From the NCBI GenBank assembly GCA_902536655.1, contig CACAYF010000010.1, positions 1-61,399 of the forward strand: a stretch of 61,399 bases of DNA, given 5' to 3'. How positions within the stretch are numbered: position 1 is the stretch's first letter; the number at the start of each line of letters is the position of its first letter. The DNA comes from an uncultured Alphaproteobacteria bacterium. GTDB lineage: Bacteria; Pseudomonadota; Alphaproteobacteria; Methylaequorales; Methylaequoraceae. Below the pieces are notes generated by a model that searched no databases, was not told where the DNA came from, and saw only the letters and a program-made list of their open reading frames with translations. A program made the translations under genes and the position numbers. This document shows positions 16,575 to 26,094 of this stretch, piece after piece.

Positions 16575-18488
16575 ATGCCAAGAATTTTATTTCCTGACGG
16601 AAGAACTCAGAGTTTTGAAAAAGAAACTAATGGATTTATTATAGCAGAGAGTGTCTCGAAATCATTGTTGAAAAAAGCTGTAGCAATTTCTGTAAATGGA
16701 AAACAAAAAGATTTATGTGATTCTATAACCGAGGACTCTGAAATAAAAATAATTACAAATGATTCTGATGAAGGTCTTGAGATTATGAGGCATACTTTAA
16801 CAGCACAAGTTCTAGCTAGAGCGATCAAAATTCTCTATCCAGAGTCAAAATTAGCAATTGGACCGACAATTGAAAACGGATTTTATTACGATATTTTATT
16901 TGAAAAGCCAATATCAACTGACGATTTTCCTCTAATTGAAAAAGAAATGAAAAATATCATAAAACAAGGGAGTCAGATTGAAAAATCATACAAAAACAAA
17001 AAGCAAGCAAAAGATCTCTTTTTATCAAATAAAGAAATTTACAAAGTAAAGATTATTGACGAATCTGATCAAAAAGATAATTTCCAAATTTATAAACAGA
17101 AAAATTCCAATTTCTTTGATTTATGCAGAGGACCACATCTCCCAAGTTTAAAATTAGTTGGACCGTTTAAACTTACAAAACTTTCAGGGGCTTATTGGAA
17201 AGGAGACTCTAAAAACGAAATGCTTCAGAGAATTTATGGTACTGCTTGGACAAATGAAAAAGATCTTAATAATTATTTGAATCAAATAGAAGAAGCTGAA
17301 AAAAGAGATCACAGAAAGCTTGGCAAAGAATTGGGCTTATTTCATTTCCAAGAACAGGCGGCAGGATCAGTTTTTTGGCACCCTAAAGGTTGGGCAATTT
17401 ATCAAAATATAATGGTTTATATTAGAAAGAAACTAGAAAAAGCAGGATATAAAGAAGTGAATACCCCCCAACTTGTTGACAGTTCTTTATGGAAAGATTC
17501 AGGACATTGGGATAAATTTAGAGATCAAATGTTTACTTCTGAATCTGAGGATAAGACTTTAGCAATCAAACCAATGAACTGTCCTTGCCATGTTCAAATA
17601 TTCAGACAAGGTGTTAAGAGTTATAAACAGTTACCTTTAAGAATGTCTGAATTTGGTAGTTGCCATAGAAATGAACCTTCAGGCGCTTTACACGGTTTGA
17701 TGAGATTAAGGTCATTTGTTCAAGACGATGCACATATTTTCTGTACTGAAGAGCAAATAATTTCAGAGACATCAGACTTTTGTAAGCTACTAATGGAAGT
17801 GTATGAAGATTTCGGCTTTGAAGATGTAGTAATAAAGTTTTCTGATCGTCCATTGAAGAGAGCAGGCAGTGACAAAGTTTGGGATAGGGCAGAAAAATCT
17901 CTTATGAATGCAGTGGAGAAGGCTGGGTACAGTTATGAAATTAATCCAGGCGAAGGGGCTTTTTATGGTCCAAAACTTGAATTTGTTTTGAGAGATGCAA
18001 TAGGAAGAGATTGGCAGTGTGGAACCCTTCAAGTTGATTTTGTATTACCAGAAAGACTGGACGCTTCTTTCATAGGTGAAGATGGAAAAAAATTTAGGCC
18101 AGTAATGTTACATAGAGCAATACTTGGTTCATTTGAGAGGTTTATTGGGATATTGATTGAACATTATGCAGGGAGACTTCCTGCATGGTTAAGTCCAATT
18201 CAAGTTGCAATAGCAACAATTAATTCAAAATGTGAAAATTATGCACAAGAGTTAGCAAATGAATTAAGAAAACTAGACATAAAATTTATCACAGACATAA
18301 GGAACGAAAAGTTGAATTACAAAATAAGAGAGCTCTCAAATCAAAAAATAAACTTTATTGGTATTATTGGAGACATGGAAGTTAAGAATAATCAAGTTGT
18401 TCTTAGAACTTTAGGAACAAGAAATCAGGAGGTGCTAAGTTTTGAGGACTTTATAAAAAAAATAAAAATTTCTTGCAGAATTAACTAA
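16575..18488 (+). CDS. thrS: Threonine--tRNA ligase with altered editing-site motif
   Basis: 637 residues with TGS domain (about 1-62), N2 editing domain, class II catalytic core and anticodon-binding domain. Zinc and active-site residues are present in [31 protein letters not shown] and [14 protein letters not shown]. The editing domain keeps C184 and H188 in [10 protein letters not shown]. The usual H-x3-H pair (H73/H77 in E. coli) reads [13 protein letters not shown] here: one histidine plus an extra residue, with Gln where the second His should be. This may impair clearance of Ser-tRNA(Thr). It heads the infC-rpmI-rplT-pheST cluster. Confidence 0.97.
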   Translation: MPRILFPDGRTQSFEKETNGFIIAESVSKSLLKKAVAISVNGKQKDLCDSITEDSEIKIITNDSDEGLEIMRHTLTAQVLARAIKILYPESKLAIGPTIENGFYYDILFEKPISTDDFPLIEKEMKNIIKQGSQIEKSYKNKKQAKDLFLSNKEIYKVKIIDESDQKDNFQIYKQKNSNFFDLCRGPHLPSLKLVGPFKLTKLSGAYWKGDSKNEMLQRIYGTAWTNEKDLNNYLNQIEEAEKRDHRKLGKELGLFHFQEQAAGSVFWHPKGWAIYQNIMVYIRKKLEKAGYKEVNTPQLVDSSLWKDSGHWDKFRDQMFTSESEDKTLAIKPMNCPCHVQIFRQGVKSYKQLPLRMSEFGSCHRNEPSGALHGLMRLRSFVQDDAHIFCTEEQIISETSDFCKLLMEVYEDFGFEDVVIKFSDRPLKRAGSDKVWDRAEKSLMNAVEKAGYSYEINPGEGAFYGPKLEFVLRDAIGRDWQCGTLQVDFVLPERLDASFIGEDGKKFRPVMLHRAILGSFERFIGILIEHYAGRLPAWLSPIQVAIATINSKCENYAQELANELRKLDIKFITDIRNEKLNYKIRELSNQKINFIGIIGDMEVKNNQVVLRTLGTRNQEVLSFEDFIKKIKISCRIN

Positions 18489-18562
18489 AGTGTGAATATT
18501 TGAAGGAATAGTGTAAATTGCAGAATGAAAGGAATTTTTTTAAAATATGCAATTAGTTAAAT

Positions 18563-19096
18563 ATGAATAAAGGTCGATTTCACTCACCAAAGCTGCAAGG
18601 TCCAGCTATCAACGATAGAATCAAATCTAAATCTGTAAGAGTTATCTCAGAAAAAGGCGAAATGTTAGGTGTTTTCAACACCCAGGAAGCTGTGAGGCTT
18701 GCATTTGAACAAGGCCTGGATCTTGTTGAAGTTTCACCAAATGCATCACCCCCTGTTTGTAAAATCATAGATTATGGAAAATATAAGTATCAAGTACAAA
18801 AAAAGCAGGCTGAAGCAAAAAAAAAACAAAAAACCTTTGAAGTGAAAGAGGTCAAACTTAGACCTGGAATTGAAGACCATGACTATGTTGTAAAACTAAA
18901 GTCTATTCAACGTTTTTTAAATGGAGGAGATAAAGTCAAGATTACATTAAGATTTAAAGGAAGAGAAATGGCATATCATCAAAGAGGCATGGATGTTCTT
19001 AAAAAATTAGAAAGTCAGATTGAACCTATGGCAAAAATTGAGCAGGTTCCAACACTAGAGGGCAAACATATGATTATGGTCGTAGCGCCTAGATAG
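18563..19096 (+). CDS. infC: Translation initiation factor IF-3
   Basis: 177 residues. The N-terminal domain begins with PAINDRIKSKSVRVISEKG and LGVFNTQEAVRLAFEQGLDL; a lysine-rich linker (KKQAEAKKKQKTFEVKEVKL) leads to the C-terminal 30S-binding domain with RFLNGGDKVKITLRFKGREM. It keeps subunits apart and proofreads initiation. The start here is a plain ATG, not the AUU that allows autoregulation in E. coli. It precedes rpmI and rplT in the classic order. Confidence 0.97.
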   Translation: MNKGRFHSPKLQGPAINDRIKSKSVRVISEKGEMLGVFNTQEAVRLAFEQGLDLVEVSPNASPPVCKIIDYGKYKYQVQKKQAEAKKKQKTFEVKEVKLRPGIEDHDYVVKLKSIQRFLNGGDKVKITLRFKGREMAYHQRGMDVLKKLESQIEPMAKIEQVPTLEGKHMIMVVAPR

Positions 19097-19150
19097 CTTT
19101 AAAAAAACGACCTTGCTTTGACAAAAAAAAACGCTATAAATAATTTTATT

Positions 19151-19354
19151 ATGCCAAAGATAAAAACAAAAAGTGGTACAAAAAAAAGATTCAAAGTAAC
19201 AGCAACTGGTAAAGTGTTGATGTTTGCAAGCGGAAAAAGACATAATCTAACAAAAAGAACAAAAACTATGAAAAGGTCTTCAAAAGGTCCAACTGTGATG
19301 TCAAAACAAGATACAAAAATTGTTAAAAAATATATTAATACAAAATTGAGGTAA
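19151..19354 (+). CDS. rpmI: 50S ribosomal protein L35
   Basis: 67-residue basic protein [20 protein letters not shown]..., matching L35, with the [17 protein letters not shown] block. I start at the ATG before PKIKTK, which is conserved in the family; a longer frame from 19118 has no support. It assembles into the large subunit and lies 5 nt before rplT. Confidence 0.97.
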   Translation: MPKIKTKSGTKKRFKVTATGKVLMFASGKRHNLTKRTKTMKRSSKGPTVMSKQDTKIVKKYINTKLR

Positions 19355-19359
19355 TCTAA

Positions 19360-19710
19360 ATGTCAAGAGTAAAAGCAGGAAGTGTAACAAGATCTAGACA
19401 CAAAAAAATTTTAAAAAGAGCAAAAGGTTATTTCGGAAGAAGAAAAAACACTTTTAAAGTTGCTAACCAGGCTGTTGAAAAAGCTGGGCAGTACGCTTAT
19501 AGAGATAGAAAAGTAAAAAAAAGAGAGTTTAGAAGGCTGTGGATTCAAAGAATAAACGCAGGTTGCAGATTAAATGGAATAAAATACTCAACCTTTATGA
19601 ATGGTTTGAAAAAAGTTAATATGAATTTTAATAGAAAAGTCCTAGCTGATATTGCTGCACTCGAACCAGAATCATTTAAAGAAATAGTAGCAAAAGTAAA
19701 AGCTGCCTAA
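19360..19710 (+). CDS. rplT: 50S ribosomal protein L20
   Basis: 116 residues starting [19 protein letters not shown], followed by [20 protein letters not shown] and [22 protein letters not shown]20 is an early large-subunit assembly protein that binds 23S rRNA and in some bacteria represses infC-rpmI-rplT. Length and order are standard; 12 nt separate it from pheS. Confidence 0.98.
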   Translation: MSRVKAGSVTRSRHKKILKRAKGYFGRRKNTFKVANQAVEKAGQYAYRDRKVKKREFRRLWIQRINAGCRLNGIKYSTFMNGLKKVNMNFNRKVLADIAALEPESFKEIVAKVKAA

Positions 19711-19722
19711 AGCAACTCTAGA

Positions 19723-20787
19723 ATGAATTACGATGAAATAATTCAATCAGCCTTGAAAGAGGTTGAAGAATCCAGTACTAGCGAAAAGCTTGAACAAATA
19801 AGAGTAAAATATTTTGGTAAAAATGGAACTTTTACTAATGCACTAAAATCATTATCAACCCTGTCTATTGAAGATAAAAAAACTGTAGGAGAGAAGCTAA
19901 ATGGTTTTAAAAATCTTTTTTTTACCAGCCTTTCTAGAAAGAAAAGCCAGATTGAAAATATTGAAATTAATAAAAAATTAGAGAATGATTTCATAGATTT
20001 ATCATTACCAGCTCGTGAGTTCAATTTTATAGAAGCAAAAGTTCATCCAATCAGTCACACAACAAATGAAATCGTAAATATTTTGGGTGACATGGGGTTA
20101 ACTTATGAAGAGGGGCCAGATATTGAAGATGATTTTCACAATTTTTCTGCACTGAATATTCCAGAAAATCACCCTGCACGACAAATGCATGATACATTCT
20201 ACATTAAAAGTAAAACTAATGAAAAACTCGTCTTAAGAACTCATACATCGCCAGTGCAAATTCGCTCTTTAAAAAAAAATGAACTTCCATTGAAAATTTT
20301 TGCACCCGGAAGAACTTATCGATGTGACTCAGATATGACACATACACCTATGTTTCATCAAGTCGAAGGTTTGGTGGTAGACAGAGATATAACATTTGCA
20401 AATTTAAAATGGTTTGTAGAAACTTTTTGTAAAACTTTTTTTCAAAAAAATGACCTTAAACTAAGATTTAGACCTTCATATTTTCCATTTACTGAGCCAT
20501 CGGCAGAGGTTGATATTAATTTTAAGAAAGAGTCTGGAAAAATCATTATCGGGGAAGGTGACAAGTGGATGGAAATTTTAGGTTGTGGTCTTGTTCATCC
20601 TGAGGTTTTTAGAATGTCAGGAATTAAACAAGATGTCACTGGTTTTGCATTTGGGATGGGGATAGAAAGGCTTGCTATGCTAAAATATGGAATGCCTGAT
20701 CTAAGAGATTTTTTTGATAGTGACTTGAAGTGGTTAGAACATTATGGATTTAGTTTTTTTGAGAAAACCGACTTGAGTTGGAGGTAA
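19723..20787 (+). CDS. pheS: Phenylalanine--tRNA ligase alpha subunit
   Basis: 354 residues. An N-terminal coiled-coil that binds tRNA (about 1-95) precedes the class II core. Core motifs include HPISHTTNEIVNILGDMGL, ARQMHDTFYI, LRTHTSPVQIRSL, HQVEGLVVD, FRPSYFPFTEPSAEVDI and FAFGMGIERLAMLKYG. It pairs with PheT as an alpha2beta2 enzyme charging tRNA-Phe. Its stop is one base from the pheT start. Confidence 0.98.
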   Translation: MNYDEIIQSALKEVEESSTSEKLEQIRVKYFGKNGTFTNALKSLSTLSIEDKKTVGEKLNGFKNLFFTSLSRKKSQIENIEINKKLENDFIDLSLPAREFNFIEAKVHPISHTTNEIVNILGDMGLTYEEGPDIEDDFHNFSALNIPENHPARQMHDTFYIKSKTNEKLVLRTHTSPVQIRSLKKNELPLKIFAPGRTYRCDSDMTHTPMFHQVEGLVVDRDITFANLKWFVETFCKTFFQKNDLKLRFRPSYFPFTEPSAEVDINFKKESGKIIIGEGDKWMEILGCGLVHPEVFRMSGIKQDVTGFAFGMGIERLAMLKYGMPDLRDFFDSDLKWLEHYGFSFFEKTDLSWR

Positions 20788-20788
20788 G

Positions 20789-23176
20789 GTGAGATTCACG
20801 TTAGCATGGTTAAAAGAATACCTTGAGTTTGATTCATCGATAGATTCATTATGCCTAAAATTGACCTCTATAGGTCTTGAGGTAGAAGAAGTAAAAAATC
20901 CAAAAAATGATCTTGATAAATTTATAGTTTCAGAGGTCGTTGATATCAATTCCCATCCGAATGCAGACAAATTGAAAATTTGTGACGTAAATAATGGAAC
21001 GGAAATTTTAAAAATTGTTTGCGGTGCTTCAAATGTAAAAAAGAATATGAAAACAGTTCTTGCAAGTGTTGGATGTATAGTTAAACCTAATAAAGGGGAT
21101 CAATTTAAAATCAAAAAAAGTAAGATTAGAGGTGTTGAGTCTCAAGGAATGTTGTGTTCTGAGGAAGAACTAAATTTATCAGAGGAATCAGAGGGTATTA
21201 TTGAATTAAACGAAAATGCCAAAGTTGGGGATGACTTCAATAAATATATAGATGATGAAACTATAGAAATTGAAATTGCTATAACACCTAATAGAGTTGA
21301 TTGTGCAAGTGTTTTTGGTATTGCAAGAGATCTGAGTGCCTCTGGGTTTGGGAAATTAAAACAAAAAAAAATAAAAAAAATTGAAAGTGATTTCGAAAGC
21401 TCGATAAAAATTAATAATACACTAAAATCTGATTCATGTCCCCAGTTTTCAGTTCGACAAATTATCAACGTAAAAAATTGTCAGTCTCCAGAAAAGATTA
21501 TCAAGCGATTTGGAGGGTCGGGATTAAAAGTTATATCCGCATTGGTGGATGTAACCAATTATTTGACGGTTGATTATTGCAGACCATTACACGTATTTGA
21601 CTTAGATAAAATTGAAGGAAATATTACTATAAGAAATTCAAAAAGAGGTGAAAAATTTATTGGATTAGACGAAAAAGAATACACTTTGGATAAAGATATG
21701 ATAGTAATCTGCGATGAAAAAAAAATAATAAGTTTAGCTGGTGTTATGGGTGGATTGAATTCGTCTTGTGATGAAAATACTAAAAATATACTAATTGAGT
21801 CAGCATATTTTATACCAGAAAATATTGCATCAACAGGTCGTAAATTAAATATCATAAGCGATGCAAGATATAGATTTGAAAGAGGTATAGACCCAGAATC
21901 TACATTTGATGGAATTGAACTTTCTACGGAGATGATACTGAAACTTTGTGGGGGAAAAGTTGGTTCAATCATTTCTGATTCCAACCTAACTAAGTTTTTT
22001 ACTAAAATAAGCGTCGAGAAAAAGTTTTTCGAAAAGATATTAGGTCACAAAATAGAAGAAAATTCAATTTGTGAAAAATTAGTTAAATTAGGTTGTCAAA
22101 TAACAGACTTAAAAGATAAATTTTTAATAATCCCGCCATCTTGGAGGCAAGATTTAAAAATTAAAGAGGACTTGGTTGAGGAGGTTGGTAGACTTTTAGG
22201 TTACGAAAAGATACCAAACAAAGCTTTTGATTTAAAAAAAAATAATGAAGCGAGTGTTACTTCTCAAACACAAAAAATAAAAAGACAAATTAAAGAACTT
22301 CTTGTGAGTCGAAATATTATGGAAATTATTTCTTGGTCTTTTTCAAATAAAAAATGGGAGGAAAATATAACGGGAGATACAGATAATATTGAAATTCAAA
22401 ATCCGATCAGTGAAGAACTGTCATGTTTACGACAAACTCTATTAGGCGGACTATTAAATATTATAAACAAAAATAACAATAAAGATCGCCAGAATATATC
22501 TATATTTGAAATAGGTCCAGTTTTTACTGGTATTAATCCAGGCGAGCAAAGAGAACATCTAACAATTATCAGGTCGGGCAAAGCAATAGAGAAAAATTGG
22601 ACATCTGGTAACAGAAATTATGATGTTTTCGATATAAAATCTGATTTAGTGAGTTTACTTAGATTATTGAAAATTCCCTTAGATAAGATCAAAATTAAAA
22701 GCGAAAATAGTAATTTTTTTCATCCAGGAAAAAGTTGTTCTGTATTTTTTTCTGAATCAAAAATTGCCAGTTTTGGTGAGGTTCATCCTAATGTGTCAAA
22801 AAGTTTTAAGATTAAAAATACGGTTATTGTTCTTGAGGTTTATATTCCAGAAATTTTAGAAAATATAAAAAAAAGAATTCAAACAAAAAACAATTTTTTT
22901 GAATCTAATTTTCAACTCTCAGTCAGAGACTTTTCTTTTGAAGTAGAGAAAAAGTTTAATTCAATTGATCTTGTTAATTACATTAAAAACATTGATAAAG
23001 AAATCATCTCCGATGTAAAAGTTTTTGATAATTATGAAAGTGAAAACATAAGAGCAATTGCTTTAGAAGTCATTATTCAATCGGACTCAAAAACTCTAAG
23101 TGAAAATGAAATTAACGAGTTATCTTCTAAAATAATTTCTCAAGCCAAGACAAAATTTAATGCAAAGTTAAGATAA
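20789..23176 (+). CDS. pheT: Phenylalanine--tRNA ligase beta subunit
   Basis: 795 residues, start GTG. Domains in order: N-terminal [10 protein letters not shown] and EMAP/tRNA-binding-like domain (about 40-150, with [13 protein letters not shown] and [14 protein letters not shown]); the B3/B4 editing region with [21 protein letters not shown] and [12 protein letters not shown]5 ([15 protein letters not shown]); the catalytic-like core; and a C-terminal ferredoxin-like anticodon-binding domain ([18 protein letters not shown]). Catalytic partner of PheS. Its stop and the lepA start share one base. Confidence 0.97.
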   Translation: MRFTLAWLKEYLEFDSSIDSLCLKLTSIGLEVEEVKNPKNDLDKFIVSEVVDINSHPNADKLKICDVNNGTEILKIVCGASNVKKNMKTVLASVGCIVKPNKGDQFKIKKSKIRGVESQGMLCSEEELNLSEESEGIIELNENAKVGDDFNKYIDDETIEIEIAITPNRVDCASVFGIARDLSASGFGKLKQKKIKKIESDFESSIKINNTLKSDSCPQFSVRQIINVKNCQSPEKIIKRFGGSGLKVISALVDVTNYLTVDYCRPLHVFDLDKIEGNITIRNSKRGEKFIGLDEKEYTLDKDMIVICDEKKIISLAGVMGGLNSSCDENTKNILIESAYFIPENIASTGRKLNIISDARYRFERGIDPESTFDGIELSTEMILKLCGGKVGSIISDSNLTKFFTKISVEKKFFEKILGHKIEENSICEKLVKLGCQITDLKDKFLIIPPSWRQDLKIKEDLVEEVGRLLGYEKIPNKAFDLKKNNEASVTSQTQKIKRQIKELLVSRNIMEIISWSFSNKKWEENITGDTDNIEIQNPISEELSCLRQTLLGGLLNIINKNNNKDRQNISIFEIGPVFTGINPGEQREHLTIIRSGKAIEKNWTSGNRNYDVFDIKSDLVSLLRLLKIPLDKIKIKSENSNFFHPGKSCSVFFSESKIASFGEVHPNVSKSFKIKNTVIVLEVYIPEILENIKKRIQTKNNFFESNFQLSVRDFSFEVEKKFNSIDLVNYIKNIDKEIISDVKVFDNYESENIRAIALEVIIQSDSKTLSENEINELSSKIISQAKTKFNAKLR

Positions 23177-24975
23177 TGTTAATTGAAAGAATCAGAAATT
23201 TTTCAATAATTGCACACATAGATCACGGAAAATCCACGCTTGCTGATAGAATAATTCAAAGATGTGGAGGGTTGCCTGAGAGAGAAATGAAAGAACAAGT
23301 TTTGGACTCTATGGAAATAGAGCGAGAGAGAGGAATTACCATAAAAGCACAAACCGTTTATTTAAACTATAAAGCAAAAAATAATGATATTTATAATTTT
23401 AACTTAATGGATACACCTGGTCATGTTGATTTTTCGTATGAAGTAAGTAGATCGCTTGCATCTTGTGAAGGTTCGCTTTTAGTTGTTGATTCTTCTCAAG
23501 GTGTTGAAGCTCAGACTTTAGCAAATGTTTACCAGGCTATTGAAAATAATCATGAAATAATTCCTGTTTTGAATAAAATAGATCTACCTTCTTCTGAACC
23601 AGAGAGAATAAAAAAACAAATAGAGGACGTAATAGGTTTAGATGCATCAAACGCTATTCTTGTTTCTGCAAAAACCGGAAAAGGTATAGATGGACTCCTG
23701 GAAGCAATAGTTGAGAGGCTGCCTAGTCCAAAAACAGTGAAAGAATCAACGCTTTTAGCAATGTTGATTGACAGTTGGTATGATCCTTATCTAGGAGTAA
23801 TTATTCTAGTAAGGATTCATGCTGGACAACTAAAAAAGGGCATGAAACTTAAAATGATGGGTACCAACGCTTCGTATATTGTGGAGAAATGTGGATTTTT
23901 TACTCCAAAAATAAAATACACAGAAGTTTTAGAGGAAGGAGAAATAGGATTTATTACAGCAGGCATTAAACATGTAAGCGATTGTAAAGTTGGAGACACA
24001 ATTACAGACTCATTAAAACCAACGAACCAACCTCTTTCAGGATTTAAACCTAGTAGACCAGTCGTCTTTTGTGGTCTGTATCCTGTTGATGCTGACGACT
24101 ACGATCTATTAAGAGATAGTCTTTTAAAACTTGGTTTGAATGATGCAAGTTTTTCATTTGAACCAGAAACATCTGCTGCACTTGGTCTTGGTTTTAGATG
24201 CGGATTCTTGGGTTTGTTGCACTTAGAAATAATTCAGGAGAGACTGAGTAGAGAGTTTGACTTGAACTTAATTACAACGTCTCCGTCAGTGGTATATAAG
24301 ATCGAACTAACGGACGGAAAAACCTTTGATATTCATAATCCTTCCGAACTACCTGACATAATGAAAATAAAAAAAATATCTGAACCGATTATTAAAGCAA
24401 CGATTTTACTTCCAGATGAATATCTTGGATCAGTGATACAACTTTGTACAGAAAGAAGGGGGATACAGAAAAACTTAAGTTACGTTGGAAAAAGAGCAAT
24501 GATAGAGTACCTATTACCCCTTTCGGAAGTAGTATTTGATTTTTATGACAGACTTAAATCCATTACCAGTGGGTACGCAAGTTTTGATTATGAGTTTAAA
24601 GAATATACTGAGAGTGACTTAGTTAGAGTTCAAATTCTCGTAAATTCTGAATCAGTTGATGCTCTTTCTTTTATTTGTCACAGATCAAAGTCTGTTTCTA
24701 GAGGAAAAGTGTATTGTGAAAAATTATGTAAACTAATTCCTAGACAACAATTCAAAATACCCCTTCAAGCTGCAATAGGCGGTAAAATAATAGCTAGAGA
24801 AACAATTAATAGTTACAGAAAAGACGTTACAGCAAAGTTGTATGGGGGCGATGTAACAAGAAAAAATAAATTATTGGATAAGCAAAAAAAAGGAAAAAAA
24901 AGAATGAGGCAATTTGGTAAAGTAGAAATTCCTCAATCAGCTTTTATAAATGTTCTCAAAACTTCAGATAATTAA
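23176..24975 (+). CDS. lepA: Elongation factor 4 (LepA) GTPase
   Basis: 599-residue translational GTPase acting on stalled or mistranslocated ribosomes and in initiation. G motifs are [13 protein letters not shown], the switch region [21 protein letters not shown], and NKIDLP. The LepA-specific C-terminal domain carries [41 protein letters not shown] and [17 protein letters not shown]. Full length. It begins at the pheT stop (TAATG) and is followed 2 nt later by tRNA-Ser. Confidence 0.98.
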   Translation: MLIERIRNFSIIAHIDHGKSTLADRIIQRCGGLPEREMKEQVLDSMEIERERGITIKAQTVYLNYKAKNNDIYNFNLMDTPGHVDFSYEVSRSLASCEGSLLVVDSSQGVEAQTLANVYQAIENNHEIIPVLNKIDLPSSEPERIKKQIEDVIGLDASNAILVSAKTGKGIDGLLEAIVERLPSPKTVKESTLLAMLIDSWYDPYLGVIILVRIHAGQLKKGMKLKMMGTNASYIVEKCGFFTPKIKYTEVLEEGEIGFITAGIKHVSDCKVGDTITDSLKPTNQPLSGFKPSRPVVFCGLYPVDADDYDLLRDSLLKLGLNDASFSFEPETSAALGLGFRCGFLGLLHLEIIQERLSREFDLNLITTSPSVVYKIELTDGKTFDIHNPSELPDIMKIKKISEPIIKATILLPDEYLGSVIQLCTERRGIQKNLSYVGKRAMIEYLLPLSEVVFDFYDRLKSITSGYASFDYEFKEYTESDLVRVQILVNSESVDALSFICHRSKSVSRGKVYCEKLCKLIPRQQFKIPLQAAIGGKIIARETINSYRKDVTAKLYGGDVTRKNKLLDKQKKGKKRMRQFGKVEIPQSAFINVLKTSDN

Positions 24976-24977
24976 TG

Positions 24978-25067
24978 GGAGAGGTGGCCGAGTGGCTGAA
25001 GGCGCACGCTTGGAAAGCGTGTAAACAGGAAACTGTTTCGAGGGTTCGAATCCCTCTCTCTCCGCCA
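24978..25067 (+). tRNA. tRNA-Ser (anticodon GGA)
   Basis: A 90-nt class II tRNA. Acceptor GGAGAGG pairs with TCTCTCC (one G-U), anticodon stem CACGC/GCGTG encloses TTGGAAA giving anticodon GGA, a long variable arm (AACAGGAAACTGTT) is typical of serine tRNAs, and the T arm is GAGGG-TTCGAAT-CCCTC. The 3' CCA is encoded, unlike in the tRNA-Ala above. It reads UCC/UCU codons and starts two bases after lepA, so it is probably processed from the same transcript. Confidence 0.97.
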
Positions 25068-25159
25068 TATACTATAACTCCTTTATTTCTTTGCTTCCAC
25101 GGGCTTTGTCTATATTTAGATCTCATGATAGGCTTCGGACAAGTTCCGACAGAGGGTAA

Positions 25160-25185
25160 TATTATTAATAAATAGATTAATAATA
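25160..25185. repeat. 10-bp perfect AT inverted repeat in the intergenic space
   Basis: TATTATTAAT (25160-25169) and ATTAATAATA (25176-25185) form a perfect 10-bp stem around AAATAG. It lies in a 199-nt gap between tRNA-Ser and a small membrane protein gene. No T run follows, so it may be an operator-like palindrome or a weak transcription end. The same gap holds TCGGA-CAAGT-TCCGA near 25135-25149. Confidence 0.45.
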
Positions 25186-25203
25186 CTATTAGTAATAAAT
25201 TAA

Positions 25204-25221
25204 TTTACTTAAAAAAGTAAA
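25204..25221. repeat. 7-bp inverted repeat TTTACTT/AAGTAAA
   Basis: TTTACTT, loop AAAA, AAGTAAA is a perfect 7-bp hairpin 46 nt before the start of the small membrane protein gene. Its position would suit an operator, possibly for the MarR-type regulator encoded just downstream, but nothing in the sequence proves this. Confidence 0.35.
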
Positions 25222-25266
25222 ACTAGTTAAATACTCTTATTAATTTGGTATTTAAAAATAGAGTTA

Positions 25267-25635
25267 ATGGAACATTTGTTAGAAAATTTATTTAGTGAAA
25301 CTACTGCAAACCTAAGAGGCCTTATATTTGGATTTGTGCATGTAAGTATTATGTTGGTTGGATATTATTCAGCTTTTAGTATAAATAGGTTTCTAAAAAT
25401 TATTTCTAACGGTTATGTTGCTGGCATATTTGGAGCTGCATTATCTCATATAATTGCTGATGTAATTGCTAGCTATCTCGATCCGCATATCAGAAGCATG
25501 ATTTTAGGAATTGTAATTGGCGGTTTAATCCCTCTTGCCTTTATTCCACTTCTTGAGAGATTTGTAACAAAAAGTAAAAATCATATTGTAATTGGAGACC
25601 ATGAGGATATTAAAAAAGATTTAGATTCGCATTAG
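25267..25635 (+). CDS. Small membrane protein of unknown function
   Basis: 122 residues with three likely membrane segments: about 18-38 (LIFGFVHVSIMLVGYYSAF), 48-70 (GYVAGIFGAALSHIIADVIA) and 78-98 (SMILGIVIGGLIPLAFIPLL). A charged tail (ERFVTKSKNH then GDHEDIKKDLD) is probably cytoplasmic or periplasmic. Histidine and aspartate within the second segment (SHIIAD) could bind a metal or carry protons, but that is speculation. I do not recognise a named family. The MarR gene follows 51 nt later on the same strand. Confidence 0.75.
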   Translation: MEHLLENLFSETTANLRGLIFGFVHVSIMLVGYYSAFSINRFLKIISNGYVAGIFGAALSHIIADVIASYLDPHIRSMILGIVIGGLIPLAFIPLLERFVTKSKNHIVIGDHEDIKKDLDSH

Positions 25636-25686
25636 ATGATGAATGCTAAATTATGAATTATTTATAGCTAAAATTTTTAAAAATAT

Positions 25687-26094
25687 ATGGAAAGAACTAA
25701 ATCATTCAAATATAGACAACTAACAAGTTGTAAATGCTTTAAAATGAGAAAAGCTTCACGATTAACTACTCAGTTTTACGATAAAAAATTAAAATCGGTA
25801 GGCATTAGAATAACTCAATTCACTATACTATCATTTATAGCAACAACTGAAAATAAGACTTTGATTTCACTTTCAGAGGAACTATCCATGGATAGAACAA
25901 CTCTAACAAGAGGTTTAAATATTCTGCTTAAAGATGGACTTATTAAACAAATAAAATCAAAGGACTCAAGAAAAAAAGTAATGAAATTAACTGAAAAAGG
26001 GTATAAAATTTTAGATGAAGCTATTCCACTTTGGCTTGAAGCAGAAGACCAAATTTTAAATCAAAGCAAAAAATTTGGATTCTCAGTTATTTAA
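25687..26094 (+). CDS. MarR-family transcriptional regulator
   Basis: 135 residues, a winged-helix protein. N-terminal dimer helix CKCFKMRKASRLTTQFYDKK, then GIRITQFTILSFIA, recognition helix region LSEELSMDRTTLTRGLNILL and the wing KSKDSRKKVMKLTEKG. Two cysteines at CKC (about 15-17) could be redox or metal sensing, unproven. Its stop shares the palindrome TTAA with the opposing selO stop. The target may be its own operon; the inverted repeats upstream at 25160-25221 are candidate sites. Confidence 0.9.
   Translation: MERTKSFKYRQLTSCKCFKMRKASRLTTQFYDKKLKSVGIRITQFTILSFIATTENKTLISLSEELSMDRTTLTRGLNILLKDGLIKQIKSKDSRKKVMKLTEKGYKILDEAIPLWLEAEDQILNQSKKFGFSVI

Noticed and set aside
24975-25175. Open frame starting [16 protein letters not shown] across tRNA-Ser
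   Set aside because: This is the well-known spurious translation of a serine tRNA gene; the cloverleaf explains the sequence.
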